Assembly: GCA_035361075.1 (NCBI GenBank)
Contig: DAOSBX010000003.1
Location: 78,482-142,481, forward strand
Length of the DNA: 64,000 nt
From: Candidatus Hydrogenedens sp.
GTDB taxonomy: Bacteria > Hydrogenedentota > Hydrogenedentia > Hydrogenedentales > Hydrogenedentaceae
Reading direction: 5' to 3'
Under the pieces are notes generated by a model, which was not told the origin of the DNA, did no database searches, and saw nothing but the letters and a program-made list of their open reading frames with translations. Below are positions 36,176 through 43,871 of this stretch, in pieces (position 1 is the stretch's first letter; each line of letters opens with the position of its first letter). A program made the translations under genes and the position numbers.

Positions 36176-37303
36176 ATGTGTAAAATTAAAAAGTTTATAT
36201 TTATTATTTTATTATTTATTTCCTTTACCTCCTCACCTTTATTTTCACAATCAGAATTAAAAACCATTACCACAAACTTTAATTCCCAGAGAGGAACAAT
36301 ACTCATTCAATCTGAACTACCAACTTCCAATTGTTTCTTTCTATTGGATACAGGTGTGTCTATTCCTGTAATCGATAATAACTGCCAAAACAATATAATT
36401 AAAGATGAGTATAAAGTAAGTGCAGGTAATCCTTTGATAAAAAATGTAAATTTAAATAGTGCCTCGTTTCCTGTCTATCATGGTGATATTCTTTTGTCTA
36501 ACCTTTCAAATATATCAAATAAATTGGGAGTATGTTTGTGTGGAATAATACCTATCTATTTCCCTGGATATGAAATTTATATAGATTTTGGAAATGAAAA
36601 AATTACATGGAGATTGATATCCACTGAAAGAAAAAGAGAAAAGGAAAAAGTATTTTATGAGAAGTTATATTTTTCCCCAGAACAGCCTATTCCTCAAGTC
36701 CCTGTGACATTAAACTCTAAAATTTCTCTTTTAGCAAATATCGATTTTGTCCGAAGTGAAAATATAGGTATACCTATGAACATAGTCAATGAAAAAAAAA
36801 TAACTAATGGCAAAAATAAATTTGCCCGTTATAAAGATGGAAAAGTCGTTCAATATTTCAGATTAAAAACACTGAGAATAGGCAATCAAAATTTTGAGAA
36901 TCTTCTGGCTGTTTCCGTTCCAGGAGAAAAAAATGCATGGATAGGGACACATTTCTGGAGGAAATCTGTAATCCATATTAGTTATGAGGAGGCAAAACTA
37001 CACCTTCTAAAAACAGGTAATTATAAAGAAGAAATATGGACAGGTATAGGAATAATACCCGATTACCTGTCAGAACAAGGCTGGATTATAGGTGTGATTG
37101 AAGACACTCCCGCCTGGAATAAAGCAAATCTACGAGGTGGGGAATGTCTCCAAAAAATAAATGATTTTGATGTAAAAAATATGAAAATAGAACATTTAAT
37201 TCAATTACTAAATTCAAAACCAGGAACAGTTTTAGATTGTACCTTCATAAACCAGGTAGGTTCAGAAATAAAAACACCACTTACCGCTGAAGAAATATTA
37301 TGA
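36176..37303 (+). CDS. Secreted retropepsin-like aspartic protease with PDZ domain
   Basis: A 375-residue exported protein (signal: KKFIFIILLFISFTSSPLFS). The motif LLDTGVS with DTG at 58-60 is the active-site loop of retropepsin-like aspartic proteases. A second half-site is less clear (LANIDFV near 183). The C-terminal ~80 residues are a PDZ domain (GWIIGVIEDTPAWNKANLRGG, LQKINDFDV). Proteins with this pairing occur in Bacteroidota and Planctomycetota-like genomes, with unknown targets. If only one DTG loop is functional, dimerisation would be needed, as in retroviral proteases. Confidence 0.78.
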   Translation: MCKIKKFIFIILLFISFTSSPLFSQSELKTITTNFNSQRGTILIQSELPTSNCFFLLDTGVSIPVIDNNCQNNIIKDEYKVSAGNPLIKNVNLNSASFPVYHGDILLSNLSNISNKLGVCLCGIIPIYFPGYEIYIDFGNEKITWRLISTERKREKEKVFYEKLYFSPEQPIPQVPVTLNSKISLLANIDFVRSENIGIPMNIVNEKKITNGKNKFARYKDGKVVQYFRLKTLRIGNQNFENLLAVSVPGEKNAWIGTHFWRKSVIHISYEEAKLHLLKTGNYKEEIWTGIGIIPDYLSEQGWIIGVIEDTPAWNKANLRGGECLQKINDFDVKNMKIEHLIQLLNSKPGTVLDCTFINQVGSEIKTPLTAEEIL

Positions 37304-37355
37304 AATACTAACACACACTTAATTTAATTATATGATATTACCTTAATTAATAAAC

Positions 37356-37395
37356 AAAAAAAGTTGAGGTGTCGGTAGGGGGCAACCGACACCTC
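37356..37395 (-). terminator. Bidirectional intrinsic terminator of the minus-strand RNA gene
   Basis: GAGGTGTCGGT (37366-37376) pairs perfectly with ACCGACACCTC (37385-37395) around an 8-base loop. On the minus strand it is followed by AAC and seven T residues. On the plus strand it is followed by TATATTTTT, so it also ends the DTG/PDZ transcript. Confidence 0.9.
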
Positions 37396-37641
37396 TATAT
37401 TTTTACGGGCTCTGAGGGGAATCAGAGCTCAATGGGGTAGCAGAGTTGCGGAGAAGCGGAAGAGAGGATTCCCGGCCGGGGTAAACCGGGACATCTGTTA
37501 TTCCGGAGAGAGAGATGCACTGCAGTGGTAATGGGAGGACAACCACTGGCAGCATTATGTGCTTCGCTATGTGTTGTTGATTCAATTGGACCTTGAATAG
37601 TGTAGTAGCATAGGGAACACAATCACAACTCTGCTACCAAC
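37356..37641 (-). ncRNA. Structured non-coding RNA of unknown family (~285 nt)
   Basis: A GC-richer island in a 558-base gap shows dense, nested base pairing. A 13-bp perfect long-range stem (37436-37448 with 37626-37638) closes a multibranched domain. Inside are a CAGTGGT/ACCACTG hairpin (37523-37529 / 37542-37548) and a CCCGG/CCGGG hairpin (37471-37490). Outside is a GCTCTGA/TCAGAGC hairpin (37409-37415 / 37422-37428), then the terminator at 37366-37395. A consensus-like promoter lies at 37648-37677 on the same strand. No coding frame with a ribosome site is evident. By eye I find no hallmark blocks of tmRNA, RNase P RNA, SRP RNA, or common riboswitches. 6S RNA is possible but the branching does not fit its simple rod. 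Confidence 0.65.
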
Positions 37642-37647
37642 AACTTT

Positions 37648-37677
37648 AATATACAATATTTATATATATAATGTCAA
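37648..37677 (-). promoter_or_regulatory. Promoter of the minus-strand RNA gene
   Basis: Read on the minus strand, TTGACA (complement of 37672-37677) and TATATT (complement of 37648-37653) are spaced by 18 AT-rich bases. The predicted start is near 37641, at the beginning of the structured region. The perfect -35 hexamer makes strong constitutive transcription likely. Confidence 0.75.
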
Positions 37678-37861
37678 ATGCTTATTTTAATTTATATATA
37701 TGTGTGTTATTTATTATAGGCTTAAATATTTATAAATCAATAAGTTATAACTATAATTATTTATGTTTGAAAAAACGTATTTAAAATGTTGAAAATAGAA
37801 GACAAATCCTTTAAGTATACAAAAAAAATAATTGTAATTTAAATAACAAATAAATATAGGG

Positions 37862-39322
37862 CTAACAAATATGTTCTTTTACACAATTAATTACACTCCT
37901 TAAAATTTTTATTCTTGAATAACATTTATCGTTACCCTCTATGATTGTCCATGGACTATTTTTTGTAGAGGTAAAACTAATCATATCTGAAACAGCATCT
38001 ACATAATCATTCCATTTTGCTCTATTTCTCCAATCCTCATCTGTAATTTTCCATTGCTTATACGGATTTTTCGTCCGCTCTTCAAATCGTTTTAGTTGTT
38101 CATCAGGAGAAATATGAATCCAAAATTTAATAAGAACTGCTCCCCATTTAACCAACTGCTGTTCAAATTCATTGATTTCCTTATATCCACGTTTCCAATC
38201 CTCAGGTTTGGTAAACCCTTCTACACGCTCTACCAATACCCTTCCATACCAGGAACGGTCATAAATTGTAAAATGTCCCGCTTTAGGGAGCACTTTCCAA
38301 AACCGCCATAAGTGGTGATGCATTTTCTCCTCGCCTTGAGGGGCACCAATCGGAATAACCTCATAACCTCGTGGGTCTAATTCTCGAACCAGCCGTTTTA
38401 TCGCTCCTCCTTTTCCACCAGCATCCCATCCTTCAAAAACGATAATGACAGGTATCCTTTTTTTAAAACAAATAAACTGTAAACGACGAAGTTCCTTTTG
38501 TAGTTTTGGTAATGTCCTATCGTATTCTTCTCGGGATAATGTTTTTGACAAATCCACCGCATTTAAAGGTTCAGAAGTTCTACTCGGAAGAGAATATATT
38601 GGAACTGATAAACCCTTTTGTAATGCATTTTCCCAATGTGAAAGAATAATATGTTCCGCTTTTGAAATACAATACTTCTCATCCATAGCAGGAATGATAT
38701 GCCATGGATGCACTCCATTATGTGTGTCCTCTAATATTACATCTATAATTTTATAAAGCTTGTCGTACGCATCTAATATTTCCTGATTTTCACCTCGAAC
38801 TCGCCACTCAAATGCAGGGTCTTTTTCTAATTTCTTAAATCGTTTTTTTTGTTCTTTTTTCGATATATGTAAAAATAACTTGATGAGAATCATCCCATCT
38901 TCAACAATCTGCCGTTCAAAAATTTTAATATCTTTTAATTCAGCACGAAGTTTCTCAGTGCCCCATCTCTCTTTTTTTGCTCTCAACACAATAGGCCAAT
39001 ACCAACTATGATTAAAAAATGCAATATCACCATATTTGGGCAATCTATTCCAGAAACTCCATAAATAAGGTCTTAATCGTTCCTCTCGTGTGGTCTTTGC
39101 TATATTATGGACCCAGTACCCTCTTGGGTCAAGGTTTAATAATAGACGGTTTAAAAGAGTCCCTTTTCCAGATGTGTCCCATCCCTCAACAAGGACAACA
39201 GTAGAAATGCCTTTTTCTCTTAATTCCCTTTGACATCGTCCTGAATCAATCTCCCATTTCTGAATAGCTTGCTTAAATTCATCTTTTGAAAGGTAACAAT
39301 CCAAATTTATTGTATCCAGCAT
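37862..39322 (-). CDS. Polyphosphate:AMP phosphotransferase-type double PPK2
   Basis: A 486-residue protein with two PPK2 domains in tandem. The first has Walker A GWDTSGKG at 47-54, and the second has GWDAGGKGG near 297-305, each followed by a DPRGY segment and an FYDRSWYGRV or FFNHSWYW segment. Two-domain PPK2 enzymes (class II, PAP) phosphorylate AMP to ADP with polyphosphate. The first domain has NHSWYW where active domains carry DRSWYG, so as in the family the second domain is probably the catalytic one. It is a single leftward gene. Confidence 0.92.
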   Translation of the reverse strand: MLDTINLDCYLSKDEFKQAIQKWEIDSGRCQRELREKGISTVVLVEGWDTSGKGTLLNRLLLNLDPRGYWVHNIAKTTREERLRPYLWSFWNRLPKYGDIAFFNHSWYWPIVLRAKKERWGTEKLRAELKDIKIFERQIVEDGMILIKLFLHISKKEQKKRFKKLEKDPAFEWRVRGENQEILDAYDKLYKIIDVILEDTHNGVHPWHIIPAMDEKYCISKAEHIILSHWENALQKGLSVPIYSLPSRTSEPLNAVDLSKTLSREEYDRTLPKLQKELRRLQFICFKKRIPVIIVFEGWDAGGKGGAIKRLVRELDPRGYEVIPIGAPQGEEKMHHHLWRFWKVLPKAGHFTIYDRSWYGRVLVERVEGFTKPEDWKRGYKEINEFEQQLVKWGAVLIKFWIHISPDEQLKRFEERTKNPYKQWKITDEDWRNRAKWNDYVDAVSDMISFTSTKNSPWTIIEGNDKCYSRIKILRSVINCVKEHIC

Positions 39323-39355
39323 ATATTATTCCTTGAAAAAGTGTAAATCCAGTTT

Positions 39356-41101
39356 TTAATTTGTAGTAATTTTTATTACGTTTTCAGGAACATTATTTCC
39401 TTTAGTATCCGTTATTCGAAGCGTAAATCCCCAGTTGTTTTTGTTGTTCGTAATTTTTAATAGAATTTTGTATTTCCCTTTTTCGAAGGATATAGGGATG
39501 ACCTCTTTATCTGGCAATACTGTTGATTCACCAAAATAGTCATAGATACATTTTTGTTCTGTATCTTTAATTACCCATACCTTCACCGCATCATTAAAAC
39601 CAAACCGAACCTGTGCTGTTATAGGTTGAAATACCTCAAACTCACACAGAGCGTATGCAGAACAAATGTCATGGCGACCCAGAAGTTCTATAAAATCCAT
39701 GGATACTTTATTAGGTTTCATTGATGCTATTTTCCAGCCATTATAATCTGCAATATTTTCAGGAGGGAAAGATGTATCATGTGTTTCTTTAAATGTGCCA
39801 GCACTAAAATATTCAGAAATTTTCCAATCTATAATAGGCTTAAATAAAATCTGAAAATTTGTTTCCTCTCCATAGAGATATCGTTTTCCTAGTTCCCAAA
39901 AATTATATTTATGAGTGTCATAGTTATTTAATGGCACTGTCTGAAATCTTGGATTATCATCAGGGCCCATCGGCAATACCATCAGAGCATATCCCATTAT
40001 GTTATTTAATTTTTCATAATCCCTTTCCTTTAACAATGTACTACCCTCAACAAATAACCCTTCCGTTGTCGGTTTTTTTGAACGTAAAACTTCTGTGAAC
40101 GTTTCTAACGGTTCATCACTTACAAAAGATTCTTTCTGACGAGTTAATAATTGTTCGTAGCAATTATGGCTATAAATCCAGTTGTATTTACGCGATGCTA
40201 CTAAATGAATTCCGTAAACCTGCTCCAACTCATTGACGGTATAGCCAGCTTTATGTCCACTGTCATAATCATATCCGAAAGGCCAGATTCCTGGTGCAAC
40301 AGAACACGTTTCCATCCAGTATTTCCTTGCATCTGGCGATAAATAATTTAAAAATATGTGTTCAACCCCACTAATATAAGGTAATATCTCTTTTAAGTTC
40401 TTGAGTCGATATGTATGTTCCACACAATAGTGAACCCCTCCTTTCGCCTTCCTCTTTGCTGATTCCTCAATCCACGTAAGATGTATAATCAAACCTAAAT
40501 TTAATCCTTGCTCTGGAAAAGTAAGAAACACCATATCGGGAAATACATCATATATAGTATTAATTAAATCCGCACTACGTTTTTGAACCCTCTCTATCAA
40601 ATCTTTCCGAGTATAACCATCGTATGTATATCCTTTCCAATTAAAGTTATATTGTTCCCCAATATACTCAATATCAATTGCAAAACCTGTACATCCACTC
40701 TCCTTTGCAAATATCGCAAATTGACGAAAATTGTGAATAACATTTTCCCATTGCAGGTCACTAAACCAATCAAAAAAGTGGTCAAAAGATATCTTCAAAA
40801 ATGTTTCCATCCCCAACTCTTTGCATAACTTATTAGCCTCAGAAACTTTTTGAAATGTCTCATCTTCTTTACCAATAGTCCATGGCTTTTTATCAGAAGC
40901 CCAAATATTATCACTCCATTCTCTCGCAACATAATCAAGGAAAAAAGCATCAACTCCATGGTTTTTCCAGTCTTTCGCATCCTTTAATATCTGTTCTGGC
41001 GATGCGGAAAATAAAATCGTTTTTGGAACTTCTTCAGAAAAAGATAACATCGAGAGACAAAATACAAATAAAAATAATACATAACATAAACTAAATTTCA
41101 T
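39356..41101 (-). CDS. Secreted TIM-barrel-like glycosidase-type protein
   Basis: A 581-residue protein from the preferred ATG at 41101, which has AGGTAGGA just upstream; the longer frame adds 27 residues. The signal peptide is CYVLFLFVFCLSMLSFS. The main part (about 25-400) looks like a TIM barrel: VDAFFLDYVAREW, FAIDIEYIGEQYNFNW, MVFLTFPEQGLNLG, EHIFLNYLSPDARKYW. Asp/Glu residues in AIDIEY are candidate catalytic residues. The C-terminal ~150 residues form a beta-rich domain suited to carbohydrate binding (VRFGFNDAVKVWV, KYKILLKITNNKNNWGF). No glycoside-hydrolase family can be named with confidence. Confidence 0.7.
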   Translation of the reverse strand: MKFSLCYVLFLFVFCLSMLSFSEEVPKTILFSASPEQILKDAKDWKNHGVDAFFLDYVAREWSDNIWASDKKPWTIGKEDETFQKVSEANKLCKELGMETFLKISFDHFFDWFSDLQWENVIHNFRQFAIFAKESGCTGFAIDIEYIGEQYNFNWKGYTYDGYTRKDLIERVQKRSADLINTIYDVFPDMVFLTFPEQGLNLGLIIHLTWIEESAKRKAKGGVHYCVEHTYRLKNLKEILPYISGVEHIFLNYLSPDARKYWMETCSVAPGIWPFGYDYDSGHKAGYTVNELEQVYGIHLVASRKYNWIYSHNCYEQLLTRQKESFVSDEPLETFTEVLRSKKPTTEGLFVEGSTLLKERDYEKLNNIMGYALMVLPMGPDDNPRFQTVPLNNYDTHKYNFWELGKRYLYGEETNFQILFKPIIDWKISEYFSAGTFKETHDTSFPPENIADYNGWKIASMKPNKVSMDFIELLGRHDICSAYALCEFEVFQPITAQVRFGFNDAVKVWVIKDTEQKCIYDYFGESTVLPDKEVIPISFEKGKYKILLKITNNKNNWGFTLRITDTKGNNVPENVIKITTN

Positions 41102-41273
41102 ATTCCTACCTTTCTGTTTTATTTGAGTATTTTTTATAACAAAATAACAATATAATAAACACCTTTGAATTATTATACACATTTAAAGTAAAATAAAAAA
41201 GCATTACATATATGTAATTTTGGAAAATATGTAAACATATAACCACTCAATAAAAGGATAGAAAAATACCTTA

Positions 41274-42866
41274 ATGAAAGAAAAAAACGAAAGAGCCCTT
41301 TCAGAACTTAAACTCCTTCTCGAAATAAGCGAAATATTAGATAGAAGTTATGACCTTAGAGACGAACTCTATCCTGTCCTCAAAGCAATTTCAAATCATA
41401 CAGGAATGTTACGAGGCACCATTACCTTGCTCGATAGGGAGAGAGGTGAACTACATATAGAAGCAGCTTATGGACTTTCCAGCGAAGAATTGGCACGAGG
41501 AGTCTATAGAGTTGGAGAAGGGATTATTGGGAAGGTAGCTCAAATGGGCAGGCCAATGGTTATTCCTAAAATCTCCACCGAGCCTATGTTCCTAAATAAA
41601 ACAGGTTCAAGAAAAAATTTACAAAAAGAAGAAATATCCTACATCTGTGTACCAATAAGAGTAGAGAACATGGTATTAGGAACATTAAGCGCTGACCGAT
41701 TATATTCAGATGAGATTTCTTTAGAAGAAGACCTGCGTGTTTTGACAATCATCGCTTCTATGATAGCCCGTGCTGTCCGACTGAGAATGAGGAATGAGGA
41801 AGAGAGAAAAGCTCTTTTACTTGAAAACGCTCGGTTGCAAGAAGAATTAAAAAAAAGATTCCACCCCTCAAATATGATTGGTAGTTCAGGAGCAATACAG
41901 AAAGTTTATGATTTAATTCAACAAGTATCTACAACCGAAGCAACCGTCCTTATTCGAGGTGAAAGTGGTACTGGTAAAGAATTGGTAGCCCACGCTATTC
42001 ATTTTAATAGCAATCGTGCCACGGGTCCATTTATAAAAGTTAACTGTGCCGCACTACCAGAATCTGTTGTTGAGAGTGAACTATTTGGACATGAACGAGG
42101 TGCTTTTACTGGTGCATATCAGCAACGAAAAGGCCGTTTCGAAATGGCTCATGGCGGTACCATTTTCTTAGATGAAATTGGAGATTTACCTTTAAGTATT
42201 CAAGCAAAACTTCTTCGTGTACTACAAGATAAAACCTTCGAACGAGTAGGAGGCTCAGAAGTTATAAAGGTCAATGTTCGTATAATTACTGCAACAAATC
42301 GTGATTTGGAAAAATTAGTTAAAGAAGAAAAATTTCGCGAAGACCTATTTTATCGATTGAACGTTTTCCCAATATTTATTCCACCACTAAGAGAAAGAAA
42401 AACGGATATTTTAGAATTGGCAAATTACTTTGTCGAAAAATACAGTCGCGAAAATAATAAGTATGTTAAACGAATTTCAACCCCAGCAATTGACATGTTA
42501 ATGAGTTATCACTGGCCTGGAAATGTCCGTGAATTAGAGAATGTTATAGAACGTGCTATTATTCTAACCAATGATGATGTAATTCATGGACATCATCTGC
42601 CACCAACACTTCAAACTGCAGAAGCTTCAAATACAATAATGAAAGGCAAATTGGAAGAAACCCTTGAACGGGTTGAAAGAGAAATGATTATTGAGGCATT
42701 AAAAAATACAAAAGGAAACAAAGCAAAAGCAGCAAGAGAATTAGGAATTACGGAACGGATTATGGGACTTAGAGTGATGAAACTCGGAATTAACCCAAAA
42801 CAATATAAACCCCAAAAAGCAAAACATTCTATGAAAACAAAAGAATATATCGATAAGGATAGATAA
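41274..42866 (+). CDS. Sigma-54-dependent activator (GAF-AAA+-Fis)
   Basis: A 530-residue bacterial enhancer-binding protein. A GAF sensor domain covers about 1-170 (HTGMLRGTITLLDRERGEL, GVYRVGEGIIGKVA). The AAA+ core has Walker A GESGTGKE near 229, the sigma-54 contact loop GAFTGA near 277 and Walker B GTIFLDEIGD. A Fis-type helix-turn-helix ends the protein (GNKAKAARELGITERIMGLRVMKLG). The order is NifA-like. Ligand and targets are unknown; the gene is one base upstream of hslV. It must be paired with RpoN elsewhere. Confidence 0.93.
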   Translation: MKEKNERALSELKLLLEISEILDRSYDLRDELYPVLKAISNHTGMLRGTITLLDRERGELHIEAAYGLSSEELARGVYRVGEGIIGKVAQMGRPMVIPKISTEPMFLNKTGSRKNLQKEEISYICVPIRVENMVLGTLSADRLYSDEISLEEDLRVLTIIASMIARAVRLRMRNEEERKALLLENARLQEELKKRFHPSNMIGSSGAIQKVYDLIQQVSTTEATVLIRGESGTGKELVAHAIHFNSNRATGPFIKVNCAALPESVVESELFGHERGAFTGAYQQRKGRFEMAHGGTIFLDEIGDLPLSIQAKLLRVLQDKTFERVGGSEVIKVNVRIITATNRDLEKLVKEEKFREDLFYRLNVFPIFIPPLRERKTDILELANYFVEKYSRENNKYVKRISTPAIDMLMSYHWPGNVRELENVIERAIILTNDDVIHGHHLPPTLQTAEASNTIMKGKLEETLERVEREMIIEALKNTKGNKAKAARELGITERIMGLRVMKLGINPKQYKPQKAKHSMKTKEYIDKDR

Positions 42867-42867
42867 A

Positions 42868-43401
42868 ATGGCTGAATTTAAAAGCACTACAATTATTGCT
42901 GTTCGAAGAAATGGAACCGTCGCTATGGCAGGCGATGGACAGGTAACCCTCGGTGATACAATCGTAAAAGGAACTGCAACAAAAATAAGAAGATTATATG
43001 GTGGTAAAGTTCTTGCAGGTTTTGCAGGTTCTGTTTCTGATGCCTTTGCATTATTTGAACGGTTTGAAGGAAAGTTAGAAGAATTCCATGGTAATTTGAC
43101 GCGTTCCGCAGTTGAACTTGGAAAATTATGGAGAACCGATAAATATCTGCGACAGTTGAATGCTATGTTAATTGTGTGCAGTAAAGATGAAATCTTACTT
43201 GTGTCTGGAACAGGAGAAATTATAGAACCAGATGATGATATTTTGTCGATTGGTTCAGGTTCAGGTTTCGCATTGACCGCAGCACGTGCTTTAATGAAGC
43301 ATACAAATTTGTCAGCAGAACAAATTGCACATGAGGCTTTAAAACTTGCATCACAAGTTTGTATTTATACAAATGAACATATAACAGTAGAAATTTTGTA
43401 A
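42868..43401 (+). CDS. hslV: ATP-dependent protease peptidase subunit HslV (ClpQ)
   Basis: A 177-residue Ntn-hydrolase. The N-terminus MAEFKS is followed by the conserved TTIIAVRRNG; the first of the two Thr (residue 7) is the expected nucleophile after removal of the leader. AGDGQVTLG, KIRRLYGGKVLAGFAGSVSDAF and IGSGSGFALTAARAL match HslV. It forms a double hexamer that degrades unfolded proteins when capped by HslU. hslU is not adjacent: the upstream neighbour is a sigma-54 activator (1-base gap) and downstream is non-coding. Length is usual. Confidence 0.94.
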   Translation: MAEFKSTTIIAVRRNGTVAMAGDGQVTLGDTIVKGTATKIRRLYGGKVLAGFAGSVSDAFALFERFEGKLEEFHGNLTRSAVELGKLWRTDKYLRQLNAMLIVCSKDEILLVSGTGEIIEPDDDILSIGSGSGFALTAARALMKHTNLSAEQIAHEALKLASQVCIYTNEHITVEIL

Positions 43402-43459
43402 TTTTAAAATAAAAAATTTTTTAAAATAAAATATTTGAAAAATATAACACGCATCATAA

Positions 43460-43474
43460 CCTCATAAAATGAGG
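43460..43474 (+). terminator. Short hairpin downstream of hslV
   Basis: CCTCAT and ATGAGG form a 6-bp stem with an AAA loop, 59 bases after hslV. There is no T tract directly after it. The surrounding 160 bases are AT-rich and otherwise featureless, so a terminator role is only possible. Confidence 0.3.
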
Positions 43475-43565
43475 CTAAAATAAATATTAAAAAAATAGTA
43501 GAAAAAAATTTGCGTTTTAAATATAATTTTGTTCATTATCAGAACTAATTAAAGTTGAATCGGCA

Positions 43566-43617
43566 TTAAGAGGAAAGTTCAATGACCAGTTGTCATTGAG
43601 TAAATCGTTCCTCTTAA
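43566..43617 (+). promoter_or_regulatory. Cruciform leader upstream of the AAKKP-repeat gene
   Basis: An outer 10-bp perfect stem TTAAGAGGAA / TTCCTCTTAA (43566-43575 / 43608-43617) encloses an inner perfect stem CAATGAC / GTCATTG (43580-43586 / 43592-43598). The structure ends 12 bases before the AAGGAG ribosome site. It may be a structured 5' leader of the mRNA, a protein-binding operator or a transcription-stopping hairpin. Confidence 0.6.
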
Positions 43618-43642
43618 AATAAAAACAATAAGGAGATTCACA

Positions 43643-43756
43643 ATGGCCGCTGCAAAGAAACCCGCTGCAAAAAAAACAGCTGCAAAGAAACCTGCAGCAA
43701 AGAAACCTGCAGCAAAGAAGCCTGCTGCAAAGAAACCAGCAGCGAAGAAAAAGTAG
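43643..43756 (+). CDS. 37-residue Lys/Ala/Pro-repeat nucleoid-type protein (AAKKP repeats)
   Basis: A small gene: ATG at 43643, TAG at 43754-43756, ribosome site AAGGAG seven bases before the start. After MA, the protein is seven perfect or near-perfect pentapeptides: AAKKP, AAKKT, AAKKP four times, and AAKKK. The net charge is about +15. The pentapeptide matches the repetitive C-terminal tails of bacterial histone-H1-like proteins and tailed HU, which bind DNA. Here the tail stands alone as an independent gene with its own leader and terminator. DNA or RNA condensation is the probable role, inferred from composition only. Confidence 0.8.
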   Translation: MAAAKKPAAKKTAAKKPAAKKPAAKKPAAKKPAAKKK

Positions 43757-43796
43757 TTAAATAGTGATGTAGCTTAACATCACAAATTACTAATCT

Positions 43797-43827
43797 TGGC
43801 CTACAATTTGAAATCAATTGTAGGCCA
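43797..43827 (+). terminator. Intrinsic terminator of the AAKKP-repeat gene
   Basis: TGGCCTACAATT (43797-43808) and AATTGTAGGCCA (43816-43827) form a perfect 12-bp stem with a 7-base loop. TAATTATTTTTAT follows. It ends the small transcript 40 bases after its stop codon. Confidence 0.85.
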
Positions 43828-43871
43828 TAATTATTTTTATTTGGATTATAAATAAACGAAAAGAAAAACTA

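Noticed and set aside
37403..37622. Two minus-strand ORFs of 60 and 66 codons inside the RNA region
   Set aside because: They overlap each other in different frames, have no ribosome site and translate to Ser/Pro-rich low-information sequence. The base-pairing explains the region better.
37356..37641. Identification of the RNA as tmRNA, RNase P RNA, SRP RNA or a T-box
   Set aside because: No tRNA-like acceptor or T-arm, no RNase P core blocks, no SRP apical GGAA-loop block and no T-box sequence were seen. No gene lies downstream to be controlled.
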